Origin: Gemmatimonadaceae bacterium | GTDB lineage: Bacteria; Gemmatimonadota; Gemmatimonadetes; Gemmatimonadales; Gemmatimonadaceae | Reading direction: 5' to 3' | DNA: 64,000 bases | NCBI GenBank assembly: GCA_019186945.1 | Contig: JABAQJ010000008.1 | Coordinates: 62,001 to 126,000 of the forward strand | Shown here: positions 57,082 through 64,000 of the stretch, in pieces | How the letters are laid out: the number at the start of each line of letters is the position of its first letter | Position numbering within the stretch: position 1 is the stretch's first letter | Program-made: the position numbers and the translations under genes | The notes under the pieces: model-generated | Told to the model about the DNA's origin: nothing | The model's input: the letters and a program-made list of their open reading frames with translations, nothing else | Databases searched by the model: none

Positions 57082-58638
57082 ATGACCATGCCTCGCTTAC
57101 CGTTGTCGACTCTCTGCCTCGCTCTCTGGTCCTGCGCCGTGCCGGCCACGACGCAGCGCACGCTGCCTAACGCTGGCCCCGCAGCCGAGGGCGACGCGCC
57201 GCCTGCCCTCGACGCGATCGTGCAGGCCGACATCTCGCGCGATCTGCACGCGCTCGCCGGAGACCGGTTCCGTGGTCGCGAGGCTGGTACGCTGGACGAA
57301 CTCCGCGCATCGGTGTGGCTGGTCGAACGGATGCGCGAGGCGGGACTCGACCCGGCCGGGGACGACGGCACGTACTACCAATGGGTGCCGATGCGCCGCC
57401 TGCGCCAGGCCGACGATGGCACTATCGCGGTCGGAGCCACGACCATGCGGTTGTTCGAGGATGCCGTTACCCTCGCTCCGACGGATCTCTCGGTAGACGC
57501 GCCGCTCGTCTATGTGGATGCATCGTCCAGCGCGAGCGCCGCCGACGTCCGCGGCAAGGCCGTCGCAACCGCGCTTGTCGCCAGCAGCACGAACCTTCTG
57601 CCGATTCCCGCTGGTGGAACGGCCCGACCCTTCAGCGCCGCCGCCGCCGTGAGACGCACGGCGGCCAGGTTCCTGGATATGGGAGCCGTAGCGGTCGTCG
57701 TCGTATCCGACTCGGCGGCCGAGAGCACTTTCGCCCGTGCATTCGACACCATGGCGCGCGGTCGCTACGGTGTCGACACAGCCAGCGCGACCGCCTACTG
57801 GCCGGACGCCACATCCGGAGCCCGGCGTCCGGCTGCGCCACCGATTGTCTGGGTCCGCAGCCGAATGCTCCAGGCGTTGCAGCAGACGGGACAGCGGCTC
57901 ACCGCCCGCCTGACGACCGAGAACTTCGTCTATCCGACGGTCAACCTGGTAGGGCGTGTGCGCGGCGCCGATCCGCGCCTCCGTGACGAATACGTCCTGT
58001 ACAGCACCCACCAGGACCACGACGGCGTGCGTACTGCGATCGATGGCGACTCGATCTGGAATGGCGCCGACGACAACGGCACGGGAAGCGTCGCCAACCT
58101 GGCCATCGCCCGCGCGTTCGCGAAATCGCCTGGCAAGCGATCGGTGCTGTTCGTCTGGCATGGCGCCGAAGAGCGCGGCCTGATCGGATCGCGTTACCAC
58201 GCGATGCACCCGGTGGTAGCGAGGCAGCAGATCGTGGCAGTGCTCAACGGCGAAATGATCGGACGCAACCATCCGGACTCGATGACGATCCTTGGCGCGA
58301 TCCCGCCCCATCGCAACTCCACGGTCCTGGTCGACATGGCGAGGCAGGCGAACGATCGGGTCGCGCAGTTCGAGCTGGATACGCTCTGGGACAGCCGCAC
58401 GCATCCGCAAGGCTGGTACTTCCGCAGCGATCATCTGCCGTACGCGCGCCTGGCGATTCCTGCGATCGAGTTCTCCAGCAACCTGCACGCCGACTATCAC
58501 ACGCCGCGCGACGACCCGTCGCGCATCGACTACGGGAAGCTTACTCGCGTCGCCCGGTGGATGTATGCCACGGGGTGGCTGGTAGCGAACGCGGACCAGC
58601 GGCCACCGGTCGATCCGGGCTTCAAGCTCGAACGCTGA
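57082..58638 (+). CDS. Secreted M28-family zinc aminopeptidase
   Basis: 518 residues (a second Met 2 codons later, at 57088, is equally possible). Signal peptide MTMPRLPLSTLCLALWSCAVPATTQ. The PA-like insertion (VDASSSASAADVRGKAVATAL...) precedes the M28 core: YSTHQDHDGV (H, D), WNGADDNGTGSVANLAIA (bridging D), WHGAEERGLIGS (E base, E ligand), NGEMIGRN and DYHTPRDDPSRIDYGKL (terminal H), i.e. the Zn ligands of aminopeptidase Y/Ap1-like enzymes. Releases amino-terminal residues in the periplasm. The segment TLPNAGP contains the CCTAACG heptamer in an unrelated frame. Confidence 0.94.
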   Translation: MTMPRLPLSTLCLALWSCAVPATTQRTLPNAGPAAEGDAPPALDAIVQADISRDLHALAGDRFRGREAGTLDELRASVWLVERMREAGLDPAGDDGTYYQWVPMRRLRQADDGTIAVGATTMRLFEDAVTLAPTDLSVDAPLVYVDASSSASAADVRGKAVATALVASSTNLLPIPAGGTARPFSAAAAVRRTAARFLDMGAVAVVVVSDSAAESTFARAFDTMARGRYGVDTASATAYWPDATSGARRPAAPPIVWVRSRMLQALQQTGQRLTARLTTENFVYPTVNLVGRVRGADPRLRDEYVLYSTHQDHDGVRTAIDGDSIWNGADDNGTGSVANLAIARAFAKSPGKRSVLFVWHGAEERGLIGSRYHAMHPVVARQQIVAVLNGEMIGRNHPDSMTILGAIPPHRNSTVLVDMARQANDRVAQFELDTLWDSRTHPQGWYFRSDHLPYARLAIPAIEFSSNLHADYHTPRDDPSRIDYGKLTRVARWMYATGWLVANADQRPPVDPGFKLER

Positions 58639-58778
58639 GCAGTGTGGTCCACGTGCCGGACGGCTGCTGCGCGGCTATCCAGCCACGGCAATTCGTCTCC
58701 AGAGCCGGCGTTTGTGCCGCGAGGAGCGGGCAGACTGCACCGGGCACTCGGCGGCGCTATTGCCGCTGGCAACCTGCG

Positions 58779-59597
58779 CTACGGTATCGGTGCGCGCCGC
58801 AGCGCGTCGATTTCTCCCAGCATGCCCTTCACCTGGGCTTCGACGAGCGTGCGTCCTTTCTCCCGCGTCGCCAGCGTGGCGTTCCCGAACGTGCCCGATC
58901 GCGACCACACCTTCCCCTCCCGCGCCGCCGTCGCCGAATCTCTCGTTAGGCCCCCCGCACCGGGATGGTAGTCGTTGACCGCCAGCTTCATGTCAACCAC
59001 GTCCGGATGCATGTAGAGCATCATCGACGTCTCCAGCTCGTCGGCATGCGTTCCGCCTGCCTGCTGGCGCACGCGATCCTCGGCTTCCTTCCCGACCTGA
59101 AGGATGTCGGTATAGCGCATCAGGATGCCGCTGGCCGCCAGGGTGTCCCGGGCGGGCGCCAGGGCACGCAGCGTCGACACGCCGGTGTTGAGGACGTAGA
59201 ACCTCCGAGGGCCGTGTCGGGCGATCGAGCGCACGATGTCCACGATCAGATCGCGTGCCGTGGGCATCTGCAGTGACGTCGAGCCCGGGTACTCCACGAA
59301 CGACGGATAGAAGTGGTAGTTCACCGTCGGATAGACAACCACCCGCGTGGCGGCCGCAACGCGCCCTGCGAAGTACTCCGCGAGGAGCCAGTCGTTGTTG
59401 AGCGGGAGGTGCGGACCGTGCTCCTTGGCCTCAGCGCCGATGGGAATCACGACCACCGTGGAGCTGTCGAGGAGGCGTGCCGCAACCGGCCATGCGACCG
59501 AACCGATGCGTACGCTTCCCGAGGCCGGTGAACTCTGGGCGCCAGCACTCGCGCTGGCAGCGCCAGCGCAAATGAGCGCCAGCAATCGACGAGTCAT
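58779..59597 (-). CDS. Creatininase-family hydrolase, secreted
   Basis: 272 residues from the ATG at 59597; a start at 59624 (MHLASAFAR...) is also possible. Signal peptide MTRRLLALICAGAASASAGAQ. Family landmarks: IPIGAEAKEHGPHLPLNNDWLLAEY (the E/H/D zinc loop, here with a lysine two before the histidine where creatininase has a glutamate, and a glutamate next to it), VNYHFYPSFVEYPGSTSLQ, FYVLNTGVST and HADELETSMMLYMHPDVVDM (H and E ligands). It probably hydrolyses a cyclic amide or N-acyl bond. Subfamilies with an 'AKEHGPHLPL' loop exist, but I did not check. The LTRD codons include CTA-ACG, the heptamer in a third frame. Confidence 0.9.
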   Translation of the reverse strand: MTRRLLALICAGAASASAGAQSSPASGSVRIGSVAWPVAARLLDSSTVVVIPIGAEAKEHGPHLPLNNDWLLAEYFAGRVAAATRVVVYPTVNYHFYPSFVEYPGSTSLQMPTARDLIVDIVRSIARHGPRRFYVLNTGVSTLRALAPARDTLAASGILMRYTDILQVGKEAEDRVRQQAGGTHADELETSMMLYMHPDVVDMKLAVNDYHPGAGGLTRDSATAAREGKVWSRSGTFGNATLATREKGRTLVEAQVKGMLGEIDALRRAPIP

Positions 59598-59671
59598 ACG
59601 AGCGAATGCGGATGCGAGGTGCATAACACGAGATTTGCCGCGGCTCTCGCGTGGCAAGAAACGGTACATCG

Positions 59672-59995
59672 TTAGCCAGCCCGTTTTTTCACACGCCGCG
59701 TGCGCATCTGCGTCATATACGTGCGCAGCACGGCATTCATCCGGGTCTGATATCGTGGTCCTTGCGCGCGAAACCACGCGAGCACATCGGGATCGACGCG
59801 CAGCGAAATCGCCTGCTTGATGACGGGCGCGACGAGTTGCGCCTCGCCCCAGAAATCCGCCGGTAGGTTCGCCAGTTCTGGCGGCGACGTCCGCATGATG
59901 TCTGCCTCAGAGACTCGGCGCATCCGGGCAAGGTCGATCCTCCCGGGCGCGGCCTTACGGGGACGGTTTCGCTTTTTCGTAACGTTGGCGCTCAT
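59672..59995 (-). CDS. brnA: BrnA-family antitoxin
   Basis: 107 residues from the ATG at 59995. A basic N-terminus (MSANVTKKRNRPRKAAPGR) is followed by RMRRVSEADIMRTSPPELANLPADFWGEAQLV and the ribbon-helix-helix-like C-terminus ISLRVDPDVLAWFRAQGPRYQTRMNAVLRTYM, which is the BrnA signature (LRxDxDVLxWFRxQGxGYQTRxNAVLRxYM). BrnA binds and neutralises the BrnT toxin and represses its own operon. It lies 5 bp after the stop of the truncated brnT frame; in the repaired reading the two genes would overlap by ~40 bp, as is usual for brnTA. Confidence 0.93.
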   Translation of the reverse strand: MSANVTKKRNRPRKAAPGRIDLARMRRVSEADIMRTSPPELANLPADFWGEAQLVAPVIKQAISLRVDPDVLAWFRAQGPRYQTRMNAVLRTYMTQMRTRRVKKRAG

Positions 59996-60000
59996 CGCGA

Positions 60001-60240
60001 TCACTCCGGTGGCAGAAATATGCGGCGAATGAGGTCGTCGTGGCGATCGGACCGATCGGTGCGCACGACCGTGAGCACGAAGCGAGCGACTTCCCCGATA
60101 GCCAGGATCCGCGGCTCGCCATAGTCCTGCCGCGTATCGGCGCGTTCCAGCGCGAATCCGGCGAAGATCTGCGCGGCGGCGGCGAAATCGAAGCCGCGGT
60201 TGCGGAAGCTTCCGTCGCTCTTGGCCGGATCCCGGTCCAA
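60001..60240 (-). pseudogene. brnT: BrnT-family toxin, apparently frameshifted
   Basis: 79-residue frame from a TTG (an in-frame stop lies just upstream). DRDPAKSDGSFRNRGFDFAAAAQIF and DTRQDYGEPRILAIGEVARFVLTVVRTDRSDRHDDLIRRIF match the BrnT core. Canonical BrnT ends I-R-I-I-S-A-R-(R/K)-A-T-x-x-E-R-x-x-Y-E. Here the frame ends LPPE-stop, while the expected tail continues in another frame as HRSDRDERQRYEKAKPSP. Removing one C at about 60013-60015 restores IFLPRSDRDERQRYE, which aligns residue for residue with the canonical tail, and the stop then falls at ~59955, inside brnA. The tail includes an arginine needed for activity, so the toxin is probably inactive unless the shift is a sequencing error. 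Confidence 0.85.
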
Positions 60241-60368
60241 ACGCGCCGTGCGAGTTTACGCGGTGTATATACGTTATGCAACCGGGCGGACACCGGACTC
60301 CGGGCTGGCAAACGTGGTCTTTCCTGCGTTCGCGAACCGGGTCCACCAGACACCGTCGTGCCCGTGCC

Positions 60369-61565
60369 TTACTTCGGCCAGCCTTCCTGCGGCAGACCCG
60401 GGGCAATCCGCAGCGCGTTTGCGAAATACACTTTCTTCAGCACCGAGTCCGGGAGGTCGATGCCGTACAGTTTCCAGAACGCGTGATAGTGACGGTAATA
60501 GTCGAAGTAGTCGTCGCGAGTCTCGAAGACCCTCCAGTAGTACGGGTACTCTTCCGGCTGGAACGAGTCCTTGCCAAAGAGAATCCGGTCCTGGAACCGG
60601 ACGAAGAAATCGTGCGCGGCCCGCGGCTGGCGTCCGATATCGTAGAGCACGGCGCCCACTTCAGTGTTCACGTTCGGCAGCTCGTCCATCAGCTTGGCAA
60701 GGCGGCCAAGATCGTTGGCATGCCATCCCATGTGCGCGATCACGAACGTGGTCTGCGGATGCTTTCGCAGCAGGTTGTCGCGCTCCGTCATCAGCGTCTC
60801 GAACGACGGGTACTCCTCCGGTGGATACCGGCGTCCCGGGAACAGCGCCAGTTCCAACCAGCGCTCGTTGGTGAAGTCGATCGGCTTCCAGAACTCCTGC
60901 GGATCCGCGGTATGGATGAATACCGGCAGCCTCAACCGGGCGGCTGCGTCCCACACGGGATCGAGCGCCGGATCGTCGATTCCAAGACGCGCGCCGTCCG
61001 CTTTCCTGATCGAAAGACCGAGTCCCTTGCCGATCTCGCCGATTCCCACGGCCCCGGCGGCCGCATCCGCTTCGAGCTGTGTGACAGCTCGCTCCGCCCA
61101 GCCCGGCCCTACGTTGCGGAAGTCGATGCCGGCAAGAAACCGGATGCGATCCTTCATCTTCGGCGACGCTTTCGCCAGCGCCACCTGTCGCTTGAGATCC
61201 TCGCCCGACACGTTGTTGGCGGCCACAATCAGCCGAACGTTGAGTCCATCCAGCGCATCGCCCAACTGATCGAGTCCCTCAGCCGAGTTCACCTGGGAGG
61301 TCGGGTGCCCATGGAAGTCGATCGAAGGAAACTTCGACTTCGGCACTGGATGCTCCGGTGCCACCAGCGTCGAGTGCGGGCGGTAGTCCAGAATACTCGG
61401 CGCCGGCATCGTTGGCGCTTGGCAGTTTCGTGGCCGTATCTCCGTCATCCCCGGCGGACACGATTCGCCGGCCTGGATCCGCGTCCCGCCTCGACCAACC
61501 TGTGCCGGGAGCGAGGGAACGACGAAGGGGGGCAGGAGCAATACGACGGCGAGATGACGGCGCAT
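60369..61565 (-). CDS. Amidohydrolase-2 family metal-dependent hydrolase
   Basis: 398 residues with a signal peptide (MRRHLAVVLLLPPFVVPSLPAQ). TIM-barrel metal ligands: FPSIDFHGHPTS (HxH), RLPVFIHTADPQEFW (H), TTFVIAHMGWHAND (H) and ILFGKDSF (D), as in the ACMSD/2-pyrone-4,6-dicarboxylate-type amidohydrolase-2 family. Non-oxidative decarboxylase or lactonase activity is possible. The N-terminal ~60 residues form a cysteine-containing linker (GESCPPGMTEIRPRNCQAP). Divergent from the M20 homologue across 262 bp, which also holds a weak dyad CCCTGT-N10-ACAGGG (61731-61752). Confidence 0.92.
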   Translation of the reverse strand: MRRHLAVVLLLPPFVVPSLPAQVGRGGTRIQAGESCPPGMTEIRPRNCQAPTMPAPSILDYRPHSTLVAPEHPVPKSKFPSIDFHGHPTSQVNSAEGLDQLGDALDGLNVRLIVAANNVSGEDLKRQVALAKASPKMKDRIRFLAGIDFRNVGPGWAERAVTQLEADAAAGAVGIGEIGKGLGLSIRKADGARLGIDDPALDPVWDAAARLRLPVFIHTADPQEFWKPIDFTNERWLELALFPGRRYPPEEYPSFETLMTERDNLLRKHPQTTFVIAHMGWHANDLGRLAKLMDELPNVNTEVGAVLYDIGRQPRAAHDFFVRFQDRILFGKDSFQPEEYPYYWRVFETRDDYFDYYRHYHAFWKLYGIDLPDSVLKKVYFANALRIAPGLPQEGWPK

Positions 61566-61827
61566 GGGAAAGACGCGTGAAGGGACAGGGAATGTAACCG
61601 CCAGTAGTGACTGGCCGGCGGCGATCGCTTGCGAGGGTTCGATCGGAACTGGATTCAGGCCCTGCTGGAAACGCAACGATTGCAACCGATGCCACTTTCC
61701 GCAGGGCAGGACTGGCAGGAATGTACGAGACCCTGTATTTCGCGTGACAGGGACAAGGTACGGCCGTCGCTGTGGAACGGACCCGTCCCATGGTGAAAGC
61801 GAACAGGAACCCATCGGAGGACACGGT

Positions 61828-63381
61828 ATGACGGACTCACCCAGGCCACGCACTGTAGACATGCGAGGCGAGATCGACCGGCGGCAGTTCGTCCAGGGAG
61901 CCATGGCTGGCGCCGCCGCGCTGGCTCTGGGCGAGCCTCGAATGCCGAGTGCCTTCGTCGCTACGCATCAGAAGGACGCAGTCGTGGCACAGATCGCCGC
62001 GCAGCACAACGCTACCGTGAAGATGCTGCAAGACTGGATCGCGCTCCCGTCGATCGCCGCCGAAAACCTCAATTTCCCGAAGGGCGCCGAATACATGGCG
62101 CAGCTCGCGCGCGACGCCGGGTTCTCGCATGTCGAGGTAGTACCCACGAAGGGAAAGCCGGGCGTCTTTGCAACGCTGGACGTGGGAGCGCCGACATCGC
62201 TGGCCGTGTACTTCATGTACGACGTGAAGCAGTTCGATCCTGCCGAGTGGAGTTCGCCGCCCCTCGAGGGTCGGTTGGTGGACAAGCCGGGCTACGGCAA
62301 GGTGATCGTGGGGCGGGGAGCGACCAATACCAAGGGACCGCAGGTGGCCTTCCTGGCGGCGCTGCACGCGTTCAAGGCGGCCGGCCGCAAGCTCCCGGTG
62401 AACCTCGTGCTCGTCTGCGAGGGAGAGGAGGAGATCGCGTCGCCCAACTTCTCCCAGGTGGTTTTTAAGCCCGAAGTCGAGGCGGCGCTGCGGAAGTGCG
62501 TGGGTATCATCATCCCGTTAGGCAATCAGGATCCGGATGGCTCGGTTACCATCAACCTGGGCGCCAAGGGCGTCGTCGAACTGGAGCTGGTCTCGACCGG
62601 AGAGAAGTGGGGTCGAGGACCGAAGAAGGACATCCACTCCAGTTACGAGGCGCAGGTGGACAGTCCGGTATGGCACCTGGTTAAGGCGCTCGACACGCTG
62701 GTTGAATCTGACGGGCATACGCCCGCGGTGGCCGGTTTCTTCGACAAGGTGCGGCCGCTGTCGCCCGAGCTGAAAAGGATCCTGGAGGAGGCCATCGCCC
62801 AGCGGAGCGAGGCAGAGACGAAGAAAGCGCTCGGGATCGACCGCTGGTTCAAGGACGAGTCGTGGCACGACACCAACGTCCGTCTCGTCACGCAACCGAC
62901 GATCAATATCGAAGGTCTGGTAGGTGGCTACACCGGTCCTGGCGGCAAGACCATCCTCCCTCACAAGGCCGTGGCCAAGATCGACATGCGTCTTGTGCCG
63001 GACATGACCGCCAAGGGGACGTTGGAGCTGCTGAAGGCGCACCTTGCCAAGCACGGCTTTGGCGACATCGAGGTCAACATGAGTGGCGGCTACGACCCCA
63101 CCGAGACCGACCCGAACTCGAAGCTCGTGAAGGCGCAGATCGCTACCTACAAGGCACTGGGAGTCGAGCCCGGGCTCTGGCCGCGGCTGGCCGGTTCGTG
63201 GCCTGGAGTGACGTTTACCGGAGCGCCGTTGCACCTGCCGGCCGGGCAGTTCGGTATGGGTCACGGCGGCGGCGCTCATGCCCCGGACGAATACTGGGTC
63301 GTGGAGTCGTCGAATCCGAAGGTAGCGGGGATGGACGGCGCAGTGCGGTCCTTCGTCGAGTTCCTGTATCAGCTGGCCTGA
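61828..63381 (+). CDS. M20-fold protein with replaced zinc ligands, Tat-type leader
   Basis: 517 residues; ATG preceded by TCGGAGG. The N-terminus has a twin-arginine leader (residues ~17-35: DRRQFVQGAMAGAAALALG). The M20 fold is clear, but the ligand positions differ from family consensus: GHYDV reads VYFMYDV (His to M130, catalytic D132 kept), the bridging Asp of GRGA(S/T)DDKG is N167 in GRGATNTKG, the usual SDxxxxSPDxP stretch reads IIIPLGNQDPDG, while CEGEEEIASP (E base and ligand) and GGGAHAPDEY (distal His) are kept. It may be a variant-metal enzyme or a non-catalytic binder. Follows the amidohydrolase across a divergent gap. Confidence 0.93.
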   Translation: MTDSPRPRTVDMRGEIDRRQFVQGAMAGAAALALGEPRMPSAFVATHQKDAVVAQIAAQHNATVKMLQDWIALPSIAAENLNFPKGAEYMAQLARDAGFSHVEVVPTKGKPGVFATLDVGAPTSLAVYFMYDVKQFDPAEWSSPPLEGRLVDKPGYGKVIVGRGATNTKGPQVAFLAALHAFKAAGRKLPVNLVLVCEGEEEIASPNFSQVVFKPEVEAALRKCVGIIIPLGNQDPDGSVTINLGAKGVVELELVSTGEKWGRGPKKDIHSSYEAQVDSPVWHLVKALDTLVESDGHTPAVAGFFDKVRPLSPELKRILEEAIAQRSEAETKKALGIDRWFKDESWHDTNVRLVTQPTINIEGLVGGYTGPGGKTILPHKAVAKIDMRLVPDMTAKGTLELLKAHLAKHGFGDIEVNMSGGYDPTETDPNSKLVKAQIATYKALGVEPGLWPRLAGSWPGVTFTGAPLHLPAGQFGMGHGGGAHAPDEYWVVESSNPKVAGMDGAVRSFVEFLYQLA

Positions 63382-63402
63382 CCGCGTCGCTCGGCTGCCC
63401 TC

Positions 63403-64000
63403 TCACGCTGCTGGACCAGCCTCGACCGCCTGCACGTCGCACGCAACGCCATGGAAGGCATTCGAGCCCGATACCGGATCGAATGCCTCGCCGTCCGTGG
63501 AACTGTTGTAGCTCCAGGAAGCTTCGTCGCTCCACCAGCCGTACTGCGCCCAGATCGTTCCCGCCGGCAGCTGCATGTTGACGCTTGCCACCGCCCGGAA
63601 CCCTCCGGACGTCGTTCTGATGTCGACCCACGTGCCCGCGGCAATGTTACGAGCGGCGGCCACGTCGGGAGCCAGCTCGCATTCCGGCCTGGGCGAGCGC
63701 TTCCGCAGCGAAGGCTGATTGCGCTGCTGGCTGTGGCAATAGGCGACCACCTTGCCGCACGTCAGCAGGAAGGGATGGAGCGGATCCGGCGGCCGAGCCA
63801 CGTAATTCGGCAGCGGATCCCGGCCGCGTTCGGCAAGCGCATGACTCCAGATCTCGATGCGGCCGCTCGGGGTGCGAAAGCGTGACTGCTCGCCTTGCCG
63901 GAGGCTCGTCGCGAGTGGGAGATCGACCCCGCGTGGATTGGCGCGAAGCGTCTCGATCGATACGCCGGTCGGTGCCAGCAGGTGAGCCATGGCGGCGTCG
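63403..64000 (-). CDS. Molybdopterin oxidoreductase, C-terminal domain (partial)
   Basis: The C-terminal ~199 residues of a protein that continues beyond the right edge. The segment FRTPSGRIEIWSHALAERGRDPLPNYV, HPFLLTCGKVVAYCHSQQRNQPSLRKRSPRPECELAPDVAAARNIAAGTWVDIRTTSGGFRAVASVNMQLPAGTIWAQYGWW (quoted in parts) is the molybdopterin dinucleotide-binding domain of DMSO-reductase family enzymes (the PSGRIEI, SQxxNxPxLR and GxxVxIxTxxGxxxxxAxV pattern). The N-terminal Fe-S and catalytic domains are outside the window, so substrate is unknown. Convergent with the M20 homologue (21-bp gap). Confidence 0.9.
   Translation of the reverse strand, partial: DAAMAHLLAPTGVSIETLRANPRGVDLPLATSLRQGEQSRFRTPSGRIEIWSHALAERGRDPLPNYVARPPDPLHPFLLTCGKVVAYCHSQQRNQPSLRKRSPRPECELAPDVAAARNIAAGTWVDIRTTSGGFRAVASVNMQLPAGTIWAQYGWWSDEASWSYNSSTDGEAFDPVSGSNAFHGVACDVQAVEAGPAA

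Overview
The window is GC-rich, densely packed chromosomal DNA carrying SusC/SusD-type outer-membrane proteins outside an obvious polysaccharide locus, several secreted metallopeptidases and amidohydrolases, three roughly 1,000-residue BNR/sortilin-like propeller proteins, many lipoproteins and many carboxypeptidase-regulatory-like domains. Together with the two-membrane envelope this points to a Gram-negative aerobe of the Gemmatimonadota type (inference; no rRNA gene is present). No tRNA, rRNA, CRISPR array, transposase, integrase or prophage gene was found.

Layout. 0-7.3 kb: 5' part of a tricorn-like protease, a CDF metal exporter, a small lipoprotein, a PepSY membrane protein, a plug-only TonB-like protein, and pyrF. 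7.3-16 kb: a BNR/sortilin-like protein, a small lipoprotein, then a minus-strand unit of a 592-aa secreted protein, a PKD lipoprotein, susC and susD closed by a strong hairpin terminator. 18.3-20.9 kb: a compact plus-strand trio (pRiA4b ORF-3-like protein, leaderless BtuF-like receptor, LIC_10091-like secreted protein). 20.9-25.2 kb: copper delivery (SCO-PCuAC fusion, CtaG) followed by a DUF5916 outer-membrane protein. 25.4-29.2 kb: M20 and M14 peptidases. 29.05-33.1 kb: an apparent insertion of about 3.25 kb, carrying two unknown genes and a sulfatase, flanked by two copies of the same ~400-bp gene junction. 33-35 kb: YdjM-like hydrolase and Old Yellow Enzyme. 35.1-42.7 kb: BNR protein and three translationally coupled amidohydrolase paralogues. 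42.8-49.5 kb: NhaA, serine hydrolase, lipoprotein, RmuC, and a CPA2 antiporter. 49.5-64 kb: a third BNR protein, DUF4097 protein, M20 and M28 peptidases, GDPD, DUF481 protein, creatininase-like hydrolase, a decayed BrnT/BrnA toxin-antitoxin pair, amidohydrolase-2, an M20 homologue with an altered metal site, and the end of a molybdopterin oxidoreductase.

Functionally the window reads as a secreted and periplasmic peptide and small-molecule degradation repertoire (S41, M14, three M20, M28, S12, amidohydrolases, creatininase) with matching outer-membrane uptake proteins, ion homeostasis (NhaA, CPA2, CDF) and cytochrome oxidase copper loading.

The most interesting signals are: (i) an amidohydrolase triplet in which only the middle member keeps its metal ligands; (ii) a duplicated gene junction that looks like Campbell-type integration of circular DNA; (iii) a recurrent heptamer CCTAACG/CGTTAGG that accounts for most TTA leucine codons seen and several TAG stops; (iv) an M20 protein with replaced zinc ligands; (v) a one-base frameshift in brnT; (vi) a SCO-PCuAC fusion.
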